Assembly (NCBI GenBank): GCA_963765265.1
Contig: CAVXVN010000008.1
Span: 415,901 to 479,900 of the forward strand
Direction: 5' to 3'
DNA length: 64,000 nucleotides
DNA from: Bacillus_BD sp963765265
GTDB taxonomy: Bacteria > Bacillota > Bacilli > Bacillales > Cytobacillaceae
The translations under genes were made by a program, and so were the position numbers. How positions within the stretch are numbered: the stretch's first letter is position 1; the number at the start of each line of letters is the position of its first letter. This document shows, piece after piece, positions 1-8,307 of this stretch. The notes under the pieces were generated by a model. The model had not been told where the DNA came from. It did not search any database and was given only the letters and a program-made list of their open reading frames with translations.

Positions 1-8
1 CAAGACAA

Positions 9-2438
9 TTATTTGTTCCTTCGATCTCTCCGTTCAAAATACTGATGCAGTCGATATTCACAAATTTCCTTCGTCCATTTAAAGAGTATGTCATAATCCT
101 CTTCTACTAGATCAAATTGAAGCTGAAATACATCATTCTCGAACGTGATTAACCCCTTCGAACTGCCGCTCCATTTTGTCATCGGCATTCTGGCAATTAA
201 CCTGCTAACCTTATCTTCAGTGTATTCCCATAGCTGCTTTCCAGATTTATCGGATAGATCAATTCGTTTGCGATATTCTTTTTCTGTTAAATAGTGATGA
301 AATGCTGGTGCTGCTTCAGTTGGAGAAATAGGTTGAAACCACATATCCACTCCTCGATCAAGCATCACTTTCAAAACAACCATCTTATAGCTTTTTGTCA
401 TCACTGTCTTTTCCACTTCAACAATCCACGGTTCATAGCGGCGAAATACTTCCTGTTCCCGTTCGGATAATTCATTTGCCCATAAAAGAAATCCCACATA
501 TGATTTAAATTCCTGTTTGTAAAAGGAAGACTTCGATCCACCTTTCAAATGCAGTTCAAGGTATGAAGGTCTTCTGCCAAGTTCTTGTTTTAGAGCAAAA
601 TAATCATCGTATAGCTTCTGTCTTCGTGGATGTTTTTTACGCGCCATTTCTTCAAGTAAGTTAATAACCTGAATATCTAATTCAAAGGAACATAGCTGTG
701 GAACAGTGGGTTCAATAATTACATTTTTCTTCTTATCTTCATGATTTGTATCAAATACACTTAGCTTAATATCGGCATTGCGATAGTTTCCGATCAGATC
801 AATGATGACACAAGCTTCCTTGTCCGGATGAAGTCGAAGACCACGCCCCACTTGCTGGGTAAAGACGGTTAACGACTCCGTTGGTCGAACAAAAAGCAAT
901 GTATCAACCACAGGAATATCGACCCCTTCATTAAAAAGATCCACCGTGAAAATAGCATCCAGCTCGCCTTTTTCGAGCATAGAAATCGCTTTGGTTCGAC
1001 TAATATCTACTTGCTTCGAATGCAAACTCACTGTCTTATATCCCTGTTTATTAAAATAACCCGATAAAAACACGGCTTGTCGAATGGATGAACAGAATAC
1101 GAGAGTTCTAGTCTGTTTATGTTCCTTCCATGCCTGTAAAATATTCTCTGCCATCTCTTCACGTAATTGAACCTTTAACAAATCCTCTTCCGCATATCTC
1201 GTTCCAAGCCAGGTTAATTGTGAGTAGTCTGTATCATCATAAACGCCAACATATTTAAAAGGAGCAAGCCACTGACGTTGAATGGCTTCCAAAAAATCAA
1301 TCCGATAAGCCACATTCCCGTTACAAATCGCATACACATCTTTATTATCATTTCGATCAGGTGTAGCCGTAATTCCAAGCAGAAACTGTGGTTTAAAATA
1401 ATCCAGCACTCGCTGATAAGTAGTGGCAGCTGCGTGGTGAAATTCATCAATAATAATTAAGTCAAAAGTGTCTGGCTCAAAAACTTCTAAATGTTGCTTC
1501 ATGCTTAAAGTAGAAACAGACGCAAAAATACTTTCGGCCTTGGCATCCTTCATTTTCCCGTTATAAATGCCACCACTTCTCTCAGGCATAATCTGCTCGA
1601 AAGACCGCTTTGCTTGATGCAAAATTTCCTCACGATGAGCAATAAAAAGAATTCGTTTAAACCTCCCCGCAAAAAATCCAGCCAAATATGTTTTACCTAA
1701 ACCCGTAGCCATGACAACAAGAGCACTATTATAGCCTTCCTCTAAAGCAGTCTCTAATTGTTCCAGTGCTTCTGGTTGAGCAAATCTCGGTTTAATTTCG
1801 CCATATGTTGTAGGTGGATCCATTACTACTTCAACCTCGGAATGATCATCAGCTGGAAGCATTAATTCAATCTCTTCCAGCTCCGTCCAAGTCTTCACCA
1901 AGTTATCATGCTTTTGGTGATACTTTTCATACTGTTCCCGATAATTCTTGATCGTCTCCTCATTAACAGGTACCGTTTGATCACTATGGAAAATATCTTC
2001 TATGTATGTTTTAACTGCCAAATCGTAAGCTTCTGGTCCCACCGCTTTATCAAGCGAAAGATTCCATTCAATCCCTGAAGTTAATGCGGATCGAGAGAGA
2101 TTGGAAGAACCGACAATTAAAGTACCGCTATCATCATATTGAAAAATATAGGCCTTTGGATGAAAAGAAACACCATTACTCTGCCATAGACGAACTTCGA
2201 TGTTAGGATGAATATCGATCAAAGACTTTAGTGCTTCTGGCTGTGTGATGAAAAGATAATCACCTGTACAGATTTTGATATCGGCTCCACGCTCGGTCGC
2301 TCGTTTTAATGCATCACCAATAACACCAACCCCAGATTTCATCGCAAAGGAAGTTAAAATATAAATGCTTTTTGCGCGGTCGATTTCTGGGACTAGATGA
2401 TTAATCAATCTCTCTGTTATTAGTTGTACTTTAGGCAT
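9..2438 (-). CDS. PLD-domain DEAD/DEAH (SF2) helicase
   Basis: The 809-residue protein has an N-terminal phospholipase-D-like nuclease domain (about residues 1-165; H93-x-K95 followed by GSSN at 110-113) and an SF2 helicase core. Helicase motifs are ATGLGKT (244-250), DEFH (331-334), GITATPDR (355-362) and the motif VI-like QQVGRGLRL (528-536). The C-terminal 250 residues match no domain I can name. The architecture is that of helicase-nuclease fusions found in restriction and defence settings, but the SauUSI-type C-terminus of the protein at 21976-24867 is not evident. Its start overlaps the end of the MazG-like gene by 8 bases, so the two are almost certainly co-translated. The role in DNA defence or repair is inferred. 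Confidence 0.85.
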   Translation of the reverse strand: MPKVQLITERLINHLVPEIDRAKSIYILTSFAMKSGVGVIGDALKRATERGADIKICTGDYLFITQPEALKSLIDIHPNIEVRLWQSNGVSFHPKAYIFQYDDSGTLIVGSSNLSRSALTSGIEWNLSLDKAVGPEAYDLAVKTYIEDIFHSDQTVPVNEETIKNYREQYEKYHQKHDNLVKTWTELEEIELMLPADDHSEVEVVMDPPTTYGEIKPRFAQPEALEQLETALEEGYNSALVVMATGLGKTYLAGFFAGRFKRILFIAHREEILHQAKRSFEQIMPERSGGIYNGKMKDAKAESIFASVSTLSMKQHLEVFEPDTFDLIIIDEFHHAAATTYQRVLDYFKPQFLLGITATPDRNDNKDVYAICNGNVAYRIDFLEAIQRQWLAPFKYVGVYDDTDYSQLTWLGTRYAEEDLLKVQLREEMAENILQAWKEHKQTRTLVFCSSIRQAVFLSGYFNKQGYKTVSLHSKQVDISRTKAISMLEKGELDAIFTVDLFNEGVDIPVVDTLLFVRPTESLTVFTQQVGRGLRLHPDKEACVIIDLIGNYRNADIKLSVFDTNHEDKKKNVIIEPTVPQLCSFELDIQVINLLEEMARKKHPRRQKLYDDYFALKQELGRRPSYLELHLKGGSKSSFYKQEFKSYVGFLLWANELSEREQEVFRRYEPWIVEVEKTVMTKSYKMVVLKVMLDRGVDMWFQPISPTEAAPAFHHYLTEKEYRKRIDLSDKSGKQLWEYTEDKVSRLIARMPMTKWSGSSKGLITFENDVFQLQFDLVEEDYDILFKWTKEICEYRLHQYFERRDRRNK

Positions 2439-2757
2439 CTGTCACCTCAATTAAAAACACTTTATCCGAGAAACCACCCCTTTTCGCCGCTTTCTTCACA
2501 CGAATCTTTTCGACTTCTTCAATAGAAGAATCGTGAACTTTTGCTAGGGCATGGATGACTTCAAGCAGATCCGCTAATTCTTCCAATGCCTCTTCGTTTG
2601 TTTCAGCCGTTAAGTATTCTTGTAGCTCTTCCTTGCTTTTTTTGCGGAGTTCGGTTATGTAGTCTTCCTGATTTAATATTTTGGTAATTGGTTTTCTGCC
2701 AGCATCTAGAATTATTTGTCTCATATTGTCTCGGACTAGTTTGTTGTGAACCGCCAT
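2431..2757 (-). CDS. MazG-like / phosphoribosyl-ATP pyrophosphohydrolase-family protein
   Basis: This 108-residue protein begins with the KLVRDNM motif and has the acidic helix signature EELADLLEVIHAL plus upstream EELQEYL, as in all-alpha NTP pyrophosphohydrolases of the MazG/HisE superfamily. Members hydrolyse (d)NTPs to monophosphate and pyrophosphate, coordinating Mg2+ through the Glu/Asp clusters. The exact substrate cannot be read from sequence. GGAGG lies 7 bases before the ATG at 2757. The stop overlaps the start of the downstream PLD-helicase by 8 bases, so this is a two-gene operon. Pairing a nucleotide pyrophosphatase with a helicase-nuclease suggests, but does not prove, a common defence or DNA-quality role. 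Confidence 0.8.
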   Translation of the reverse strand: MAVHNKLVRDNMRQIILDAGRKPITKILNQEDYITELRKKSKEELQEYLTAETNEEALEELADLLEVIHALAKVHDSSIEEVEKIRVKKAAKRGGFSDKVFLIEVTDA

Positions 2758-2849
2758 TGAGAAACCTCCATGTTTAATGATTCATTTATTTTTATTATAA
2801 CAATAAACAAAAACCTTCATGTCCAATTTAGGAAAGAAGACATAACCAG

Positions 2850-3235
2850 CTAAAATAGTGCAAACAGGGGGAATTCTGGTTTAAACACATATAGGTTACT
2901 TGACTGTGAGCCGTTTTACACAGTACTGTTTCATAGACAGTCAAGATCCCAATGGCTTTTGCCTTCTTGATCATTCTTTTAAAAGTATCTCGAGAAATAC
3001 CATGGTTTTGACCTTCTTCACGAATTGCTTTTAAGAATGTCGCAATCTTCACATGGCACACTCCAGGAATTTGTGTGGAGAAACAAACTAACATCGTTAA
3101 CCCGACTAATTCACCTTTTGTAAATTCACTCTTGTAATCTAGTAACCACCGCCCCACATTGTCCTTAAATTCCTTTAGAGTTTGATATTGTGAAAACGAG
3201 CCAAATTGTTCCATTGTACCAGATTTTATTTTCAT
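2850..3235 (-). pseudogene. Small HTH-type DNA-binding protein, frameshifted near its C-terminus
   Basis: The frame starting at 3235 (ATG after AAGGGTGGTG) encodes about 110 residues with a likely winged-helix segment (ISRDTFKRMIKKAKAIGIL). It resembles a family of small Bacillus helix-turn-helix proteins of unknown function. After VYETV the frame goes astray. A one-base shift near 2912 restores a sensible end, GSQSSNLYVFKPEF, with a stop at 2850; without the shift the ORF runs on to 2828. I therefore call a C-terminal frameshift. A GTG at 3256 is an alternative start. The target is unknown. Confidence 0.45.
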
Positions 3236-3337
3236 CTTCTGCACCACCCTTGTCACTCTTTATACGAGAATAAAACCCTTTTCTTACTATCTTTTTATGA
3301 CTGACAAGGCGAAAAAGGCCTTATGAATTTATGACAA

Positions 3338-3397
3338 TATTGTGAACAGGGTCAGGGGGCAGGTTCACTATAAATCGCAAGAACCGTTGTCAATACA
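3338..3397. repeat. Degenerate copy of the GGGGACGGTTCTTGCG palindrome
   Basis: The left arm (GGGGGCAGGTTC) and right arm (CGCAAGAACCG, then TTGTCAATAC) are recognisable but the palindrome is broken. It keeps the orientation of the intact copies: the GTCA side is at the higher coordinate. Confidence 0.55.
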
Positions 3398-3543
3398 CTC
3401 ACATCTTTTACACTAACTATTCTCTGATAAACTATGATCAAAGAATTATTAATCATCAGCATTTTGTTAAAAAATATAATTCAATAGTCTTGTATTATGT
3501 TATTCTGATGGAAAGAAATATAGCTCAAAGGAGGGACTTACGA

Positions 3544-4308
3544 ATGGGTTCTTATTTATTTTTAGCTATCATGTTAGCGCTTACCTGGTGGCTTAAGAAA
3601 AATTATGCGACTATTAAAGGAGGATACGGAGAAAAACAAGTTTCTAAACAATTAAAAAAGCTTGATCCTGAAAATTATATTCTTCTCAATGATTTATACA
3701 TACCGAAAAAAAATGGCTCCACTACACAAATCGATCATATCTTAATTTCCCATAAAGGACTCTTTGTCATTGAAACAAAAAATTATAATGGTTGGATCAT
3801 GGGTTCAGAGAACAGCCAGTATTGGACACAGGTCATTTATAAACGAAAAGAAAAATTCTATAATCCTATTTGGCAAAACTCTGGTCATATTAAAGCGTTA
3901 CAAGAATACCTAGGAGATAATTTAAATGATGTTCCCATTTACTCTGTCATTGTTTTTGGAAAACAAGCTACCTTGAAGTTTAATAAGCCTTTTACTAAAG
4001 CAAAAGTTATCAAGAGCGAGAAGCTACTGTCCGTTATCGAAAATGCATCTGAAACACACCTTATTTCCCATTCTAAGAGACAGGGAATAAAACAACTTCT
4101 TTCTTTTCTCTATATAAATGATAAGAAGGAACAAAAAAGGATAAGCAAAAAACACATCTCTGACATCAAACAAAATGTGTCTAATTTAAACAATAAAATA
4201 CAAATGAATGTATGTCCCCGATGTGGAGGTAAACTCGTTACGAGAAAAGGGAAAAATGGAGAATTCAAGGGTTGTAGTAATTTTCCAAAGTGCAGATTTA
4301 CTGCTTAG
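3544..4308 (+). CDS. NERD-domain nuclease-like protein with C-terminal zinc ribbon
   Basis: The start at 3544 is chosen because AAAGGAGGG lies just upstream; the longer frame from 3490 has no ribosome binding site. The 254-residue protein has one N-terminal membrane helix (about 3-17) and a NERD (nuclease-related) domain at about 25-150. Catalytic-like residues are D64-H65 and E77-x-K79 within DHILISHKGLFVIETKN. A Lys-rich linker leads to a topoisomerase-type zinc ribbon (CPRCGGKLV...CSNFPKC) at the extreme C-terminus. NERD domains are related to PD-(D/E)xK nucleases, so a membrane-tethered DNA-processing role is inferred. It stands alone on the plus strand between a broken HTH gene and an HsdR_N-type gene. 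Confidence 0.85.
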   Translation: MGSYLFLAIMLALTWWLKKNYATIKGGYGEKQVSKQLKKLDPENYILLNDLYIPKKNGSTTQIDHILISHKGLFVIETKNYNGWIMGSENSQYWTQVIYKRKEKFYNPIWQNSGHIKALQEYLGDNLNDVPIYSVIVFGKQATLKFNKPFTKAKVIKSEKLLSVIENASETHLISHSKRQGIKQLLSFLYINDKKEQKRISKKHISDIKQNVSNLNNKIQMNVCPRCGGKLVTRKGKNGEFKGCSNFPKCRFTA

Positions 4309-4487
4309 AAATGCATTTTAAAAAAGCTTTCTATAAAAAACAGTCATATAATCTTGTTAATAAATCCTAATTTGAATAAAAGCAGCAAAAAGGAAACGGT
4401 AGAACCATCCCCTGTTAAATTACTACATTATCAGAAATGGTAAAAATTACGCAGTTCAATATGACTATTTCTTTCATTCTTTCTGAG

Positions 4488-4660
4488 TAAATGATGTTAT
4501 CATTTATTAATGAAATATTAATAAGGATACATTACTGAACACGTTTAAATGATTAAATGGTGTGTTTACTTTTACACTCATATGTATATATAGACTGTTT
4601 TCTATTATAGAGAAAATTAAACGGAATACTTAAAAGAATGGAATCGTTTGAAGTATTCTA
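4488..4660 (+). promoter_or_regulatory. Upstream region of the HsdR_N gene with two inverted repeats
   Basis: The 373-base gap 4309-4681 holds no gene. It contains a short palindrome, AAATGATGTTATCATTT (about 4488-4504), and an inverted pair, GAATACTT...AAGTATTC (about 4623-4659), just before the GAAGGGAAG ribosome binding site. These look like operator or leader structures for the following gene. No function is proven. Confidence 0.3.
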
Positions 4661-4681
4661 TGAAGGGAAGTATGCATTATT

Positions 4682-5911
4682 ATGAATCTTAAAGAAACAT
4701 TGGAAATGTTAAATAAGGTTATTAATGACGATCGGGAACTTATTAAAAATGAGGAATCAACAAAACAGTTTTTAATTTTACCATTACTAAGAGGACTTGG
4801 GTACGACACCTACAGTCCCAAAGAAGTTACACCAGAATTTACAGCGGATTTCCATAAAAAGAATGAGAAAGTAGACTACGCTATTTCTATAAACGGTGAT
4901 CCTAAAATTTTTGTCGAAGCTAAATCCATGAATAGTAAAATTGTAAAAAACGCTCCGCAATTAAGTAGATATTTTAGTACGTTTCCTAGTGTTCGATTAG
5001 GGATTTTAACAAATGGAATAGAATATCACTTTTTTACTGATTTAAATGATGCAAATATTATGGATTCCAAACCATTTTTTATTTTTAATATGACCAACTA
5101 TAATGACGAGGATTTCAACCACTTAGTTAAATTTTCTAAAAATCTTTACGACTATGAAGACGTAAAAAGCATGGCAGAATCTCTAATGTATTCTTACTCC
5201 TTTAAATCAGTAATAAAAGAGATCTTTGAAAATCCAAATGATGACTTTATTAAATTTGTAATAAAAGAACGATTTAAATTTAAAGTAACTCAGCAATTTA
5301 TCAACACCTCTCGACCTTTAGTCCAAAAATGCATTCAGGAATCTATAGCTGAAATGATTAGTGAAAAGTTTGACGTCCCAATTCAGAATCAACCAACACA
5401 AGAAACTTCTACCGGTATTGACGAAATACAACAAGAAGAAAAAAAGACTTATTATTCTACAGAAGAAATCGGGTCATTAGGTACTTTTGAAGAATTTGAA
5501 GGTGTTAAAGTAGTTCTTCCACATTCAGAATCCTATCAAAAGTTATATAAAATCCCTATGGAAGAATACTCTGTTGAAAGAGGGAATCCTTTAAGTGACT
5601 TTTTTGTTGCATCTGTTCTTACTCAAGGCACTGCAATCGTAGGATATTTAATAGGTCAATATTACAATCAACAACAAGATACTACATTATATTCAGTAAA
5701 ATCAAACGAAATTGCTGGTTTCTTGAGGGAAAATCCTATCGTTGAAAAATTAGGCTTGATCAATGCAAGACTTGGATATCGTTCAAACAAAAATACAGAT
5801 GAAAAAACCTACTTTCTAAAAAGTTCCTTAACCAATCTTTCATTTAGAGACATCCCAAATCTTGTATCAAAAGTTGATAATATTGATGAGTTTTTTAAAA
5901 GTATTCAATAA
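4682..5911 (+). CDS. Stand-alone type I restriction HsdR_N-like PD-(D/E)xK protein
   Basis: The 409-residue protein begins with the family pattern E25-S-T...LPLLRGLGYD and carries the nuclease triad D65 (in VDYAI), E79 and K81 (in FVEAKS), matching the N-terminal nuclease domain of type I restriction HsdR subunits. There is no helicase domain and no hsdM or hsdS nearby. From about residue 255 a second region (YYSTEEIGSLGTFEEFEG onward) has no recognisable domain; it may bind a ligand or nucleic acid. Such orphan HsdR_N proteins are common and mostly uncharacterised. A role as a nuclease or nucleic-acid sensor is inferred. It converges on the universal stress gene across a palindromic repeat. 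Confidence 0.75.
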   Translation: MNLKETLEMLNKVINDDRELIKNEESTKQFLILPLLRGLGYDTYSPKEVTPEFTADFHKKNEKVDYAISINGDPKIFVEAKSMNSKIVKNAPQLSRYFSTFPSVRLGILTNGIEYHFFTDLNDANIMDSKPFFIFNMTNYNDEDFNHLVKFSKNLYDYEDVKSMAESLMYSYSFKSVIKEIFENPNDDFIKFVIKERFKFKVTQQFINTSRPLVQKCIQESIAEMISEKFDVPIQNQPTQETSTGIDEIQQEEKKTYYSTEEIGSLGTFEEFEGVKVVLPHSESYQKLYKIPMEEYSVERGNPLSDFFVASVLTQGTAIVGYLIGQYYNQQQDTTLYSVKSNEIAGFLRENPIVEKLGLINARLGYRSNKNTDEKTYFLKSSLTNLSFRDIPNLVSKVDNIDEFFKSIQ

Positions 5912-5924
5912 AAATGATAAGCAA

Positions 5925-5974
5925 ACAGGGGGACAGGTTCTTGCGTTTCCAAACGCAAGAACCGTCCCCCCTGT
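5925..5974. repeat. Palindromic REP-like repeat, copy 1 (ACAGGGGG type)
   Basis: The arms pair over about 23 bases with a very short loop; there is one extra base in the left arm (GGACAGGTTC). It sits between convergent genes and ends two bases before the usp stop codon, so it may also act as a bidirectional terminator. Confidence 0.9.
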
Positions 5975-5976
5975 CA

Positions 5977-6405
5977 CTATTTCATTACCAACACTGGTAT
6001 TGACGATTGTTGCGTAATCGAATGACTAACACTGCCAAGATATTCTTTAAAACCACTTAATCCCCGACTGCCCATAATAATTAAGTCGCAGTTCAACTCT
6101 TTCGCTTGTTGTAAAATGACTTTAGCTGGAGAACCTACTTTTACTATTACTTCAGAAGAATTTGGAATTTCTGCTAATTTTAATTTTACTGGTTTAACCG
6201 CTTCGTTTGCATCCTCTAAAACAGCTTGTTTATATTGATTATAAACAGAATTAGAAACATGCATGGTCTGTGGTGAAATCGCCCCTACATGAATAACCGA
6301 AATTTTAATCGCTGGATCTATTTTTGCAAATTCAATCGCCTTATCTAACGATTCCAAAGCTAATTTAGAACCATCATAAGGAACTACTATATTTGAGAAC
6401 AACAT
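5977..6405 (-). CDS. Universal stress protein, UspA family
   Basis: The 142-residue protein opens with NIVVPYDGS and ends with the UspA ATP-binding signature GSRGLSGFKEYLGS followed by V(S)HSITQQSSIPVLVMK, that is G-x2-G-x9-G(S). It is a small cytosolic nucleotide-binding stress protein of typical family length. I start it at 6405 rather than 6414 because AAGGAG is nine bases before the second ATG but abuts the first. Its partner and stress signal are unknown. It converges with the HsdR_N gene. Confidence 0.9.
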   Translation of the reverse strand: MLFSNIVVPYDGSKLALESLDKAIEFAKIDPAIKISVIHVGAISPQTMHVSNSVYNQYKQAVLEDANEAVKPVKLKLAEIPNSSEVIVKVGSPAKVILQQAKELNCDLIIMGSRGLSGFKEYLGSVSHSITQQSSIPVLVMK

Positions 6406-6573
6406 GTTAAACATCTCCTTATCCTATCTATATTAGTAATTTTATAATTGAGAATTGTAAAAAAAATACGCATGAATTATTTTAAACAGTTTTAACCCCC
6501 CTGTTGACTAGTAATGTTTATAAAAAAACAAAAGAACCTAAGCCCGCATTCATACAACGCATATAAACACGCA

Positions 6574-6614
6574 GCACCTCTTGGTACGATACTTGTATCA
6601 ATCAAAGGAGGTGC
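6574..6614 (+). promoter_or_regulatory. Hairpin that would sequester a Shine-Dalgarno sequence
   Basis: GCACCTC (6574-6580) is complementary to GAGGTGC (6608-6614), which is part of a near-perfect ribosome binding site (AAAGGAGGTG). The loop contains a second small stem, GATAC-TT-GTATC. In RNA this would cover the ribosome binding site of the 7-codon frame that follows. Confidence 0.45.
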
Positions 6615-6621
6615 CTTTCTT

Positions 6622-6645
6622 ATGCCACAACAAATAAATAATTAA
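6622..6645 (+). CDS. Seven-codon leader-like reading frame (MPQQINN)
   Basis: An ATG sits eight bases after a near-consensus AAAGGAGGTG and the frame stops after seven codons. It may be a leader peptide, or the surviving start of a lost gene. It lies 137 bases before the L,D-transpeptidase gene on the same strand. Confidence 0.3.
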   Translation: MPQQINN

Positions 6646-6689
6646 GTTTCAATCATATACAAATTATGACAAAGTTCACACTATAAAGT

Positions 6690-6704
6690 CTAGTAAACTA
6701 CTAG
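6690..6704. promoter_or_regulatory. Palindrome CTAGTA-AAC-TACTAG upstream of the L,D-transpeptidase
   Basis: A perfect 6+6 inverted repeat with a 3-base centre, about 80 bases before the gene start. It is operator-like; no regulator can be named. Confidence 0.3.
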
Positions 6705-6782
6705 TAACATGATAAAATTATTAAAAGGATTGAAAAAAAACATATGTTGAAGGACATTGTTTAGGCATGTGGGGGGATTTTA

Positions 6783-8231
6783 ATGGAAAATACCGTAAAA
6801 GAATTAGTTAAAGAAGATGACAAACAACATGTAATATCAATTAAATGGTATAAAAACTGGAAGTTTATTACTACAGGTATAATCATTATGATCGCACTTA
6901 TAATTGGGGGAATAAGCTATTATCAGGCAACCCACTTTAATGCACATATCACGATTAATGGCATAAAAGTCGGTGGACTGACTGCTGATCAAGTACTTGA
7001 AAAATTAAAAACATCTGTTTTAAAAAACGAAGTCTATGTCGGAGAAAAACAAATTTTGGATGAAAAAGATACGAAGATGGGATTTACAGACGAAGACCTG
7101 CCTGGTGTCAATAAATTATTAAAAAGCCAACAAACGTTTTTACCTTCTTCTAAGGAAAAAAATTACACGTTACTACCAAGCATCCTAAATCAGGATCGTA
7201 GCCAGGAGATGAAAAAACAAGTCGAAGAAAACCTTACAAATATGAACAAAAGTTTAAAAGCATCACTAGATGCGGAGGTTCATTTGGAAAACGGGAAAAT
7301 TGTCATTTCTAAAAGCGTTAACGGTGAGCAGTATGATGTAGCTAGTCTATTAAAAGACTATGAAAAGCAGGAATATACCAGTGAAATCCATCTGAATCCT
7401 GTATACATACAACCAATCAAAGAAGACAGTGAAATATTAAAAAATGAAGAGACAAAGCTGCAAGAACTCCTTCAACAAACCGTTGATTATAAGGTGCAAG
7501 ACCAAGTTTATTCTTTAAAAGCGAGTGATTTAATTAAAAATGCCTCTGTGACAAAAGATATGAAGGTTACTATTGATACTGAAGGTATTAAAAATAAGAT
7601 CACAGAAATTAATCATTCACAATCCACGTTAAATAAGGATTTCACATTTAAGGCCCATTCTGGTTCAATCATTCCGGTAAAAGGACAAGGCTATGGCTGG
7701 GCCTTAGATATGGAGAAAGAAACACGAATGATTCAGGAAGCTTTTGAAAATGGAGAGACATCCGTTTCCGCTTCTCATATTTACGGAAATGGCTGGAGCA
7801 ATGAAGGCTACGGTTATGACACCTTAACGAACGATGGTATTGGTGATACGTACGCAGAAATTTCAATTGCAGAACAACGTGTTTGGATATACAAAGACGG
7901 AAAAGAAGTTTTCACATCGAATGTTGTGACAGGCAACCATAGTACAGGGGAGGATACATCAAAAGGAGTGTGGTATGTCCTCTATAAACGATCACCATAC
8001 GTGCTTGAAGGCCAGAGAATAGGCAGTATTTCAGGTTATGCCATAGAAGTAGATTATTGGGTTCCTTTTACGAACCCCGGACAAGGATTCCACGATGCCG
8101 GCTGGCGGACAAACTGGTCAAGTGATGCCTATCTTACGGATGGATCAGGTGGCTGCGTCAACGTATCGCCTAGTGTAATGAAAAACCTATATGATAATCT
8201 CAATGTATACGACCCAGTTGTCGTATATTAA
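6783..8231 (+). CDS. Membrane-anchored L,D-transpeptidase (YkuD domain) with peptidoglycan-binding repeats
   Basis: The 482-residue protein has a cytoplasmic N-terminus, one membrane helix (about 28-47), two PG_binding_4/VanW-associated-type repeats over about 90-340, and a C-terminal YkuD catalytic domain. The catalytic signature is visible: FHDAGWR with the His, and GSGGCVNVSP with the nucleophilic Cys. Enzymes of this architecture make 3-3 cross-links in peptidoglycan or attach to it outside the membrane. GGGGGG precedes the ATG. It is monocistronic and converges on the GGDEF/EAL gene with a palindromic repeat in the gap. Confidence 0.9.
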   Translation: MENTVKELVKEDDKQHVISIKWYKNWKFITTGIIIMIALIIGGISYYQATHFNAHITINGIKVGGLTADQVLEKLKTSVLKNEVYVGEKQILDEKDTKMGFTDEDLPGVNKLLKSQQTFLPSSKEKNYTLLPSILNQDRSQEMKKQVEENLTNMNKSLKASLDAEVHLENGKIVISKSVNGEQYDVASLLKDYEKQEYTSEIHLNPVYIQPIKEDSEILKNEETKLQELLQQTVDYKVQDQVYSLKASDLIKNASVTKDMKVTIDTEGIKNKITEINHSQSTLNKDFTFKAHSGSIIPVKGQGYGWALDMEKETRMIQEAFENGETSVSASHIYGNGWSNEGYGYDTLTNDGIGDTYAEISIAEQRVWIYKDGKEVFTSNVVTGNHSTGEDTSKGVWYVLYKRSPYVLEGQRIGSISGYAIEVDYWVPFTNPGQGFHDAGWRTNWSSDAYLTDGSGGCVNVSPSVMKNLYDNLNVYDPVVVY

Positions 8232-8254
8232 GAACTAGCAACCTATTTTGACAA

Positions 8255-8302
8255 ACAGGGGGACGGTTCTTGCGTTTCCAAACGCAAGAACCGTCCCCCT
8301 GT
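8255..8302. repeat. Palindromic REP-like repeat, copy 2 (ACAGGGGG type)
   Basis: A 48-base near-perfect palindrome between convergent genes, ending five bases before the stop of the EAL gene. The right flank is GTCATTAT. Confidence 0.92.
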
Positions 8303-8307
8303 CATTA

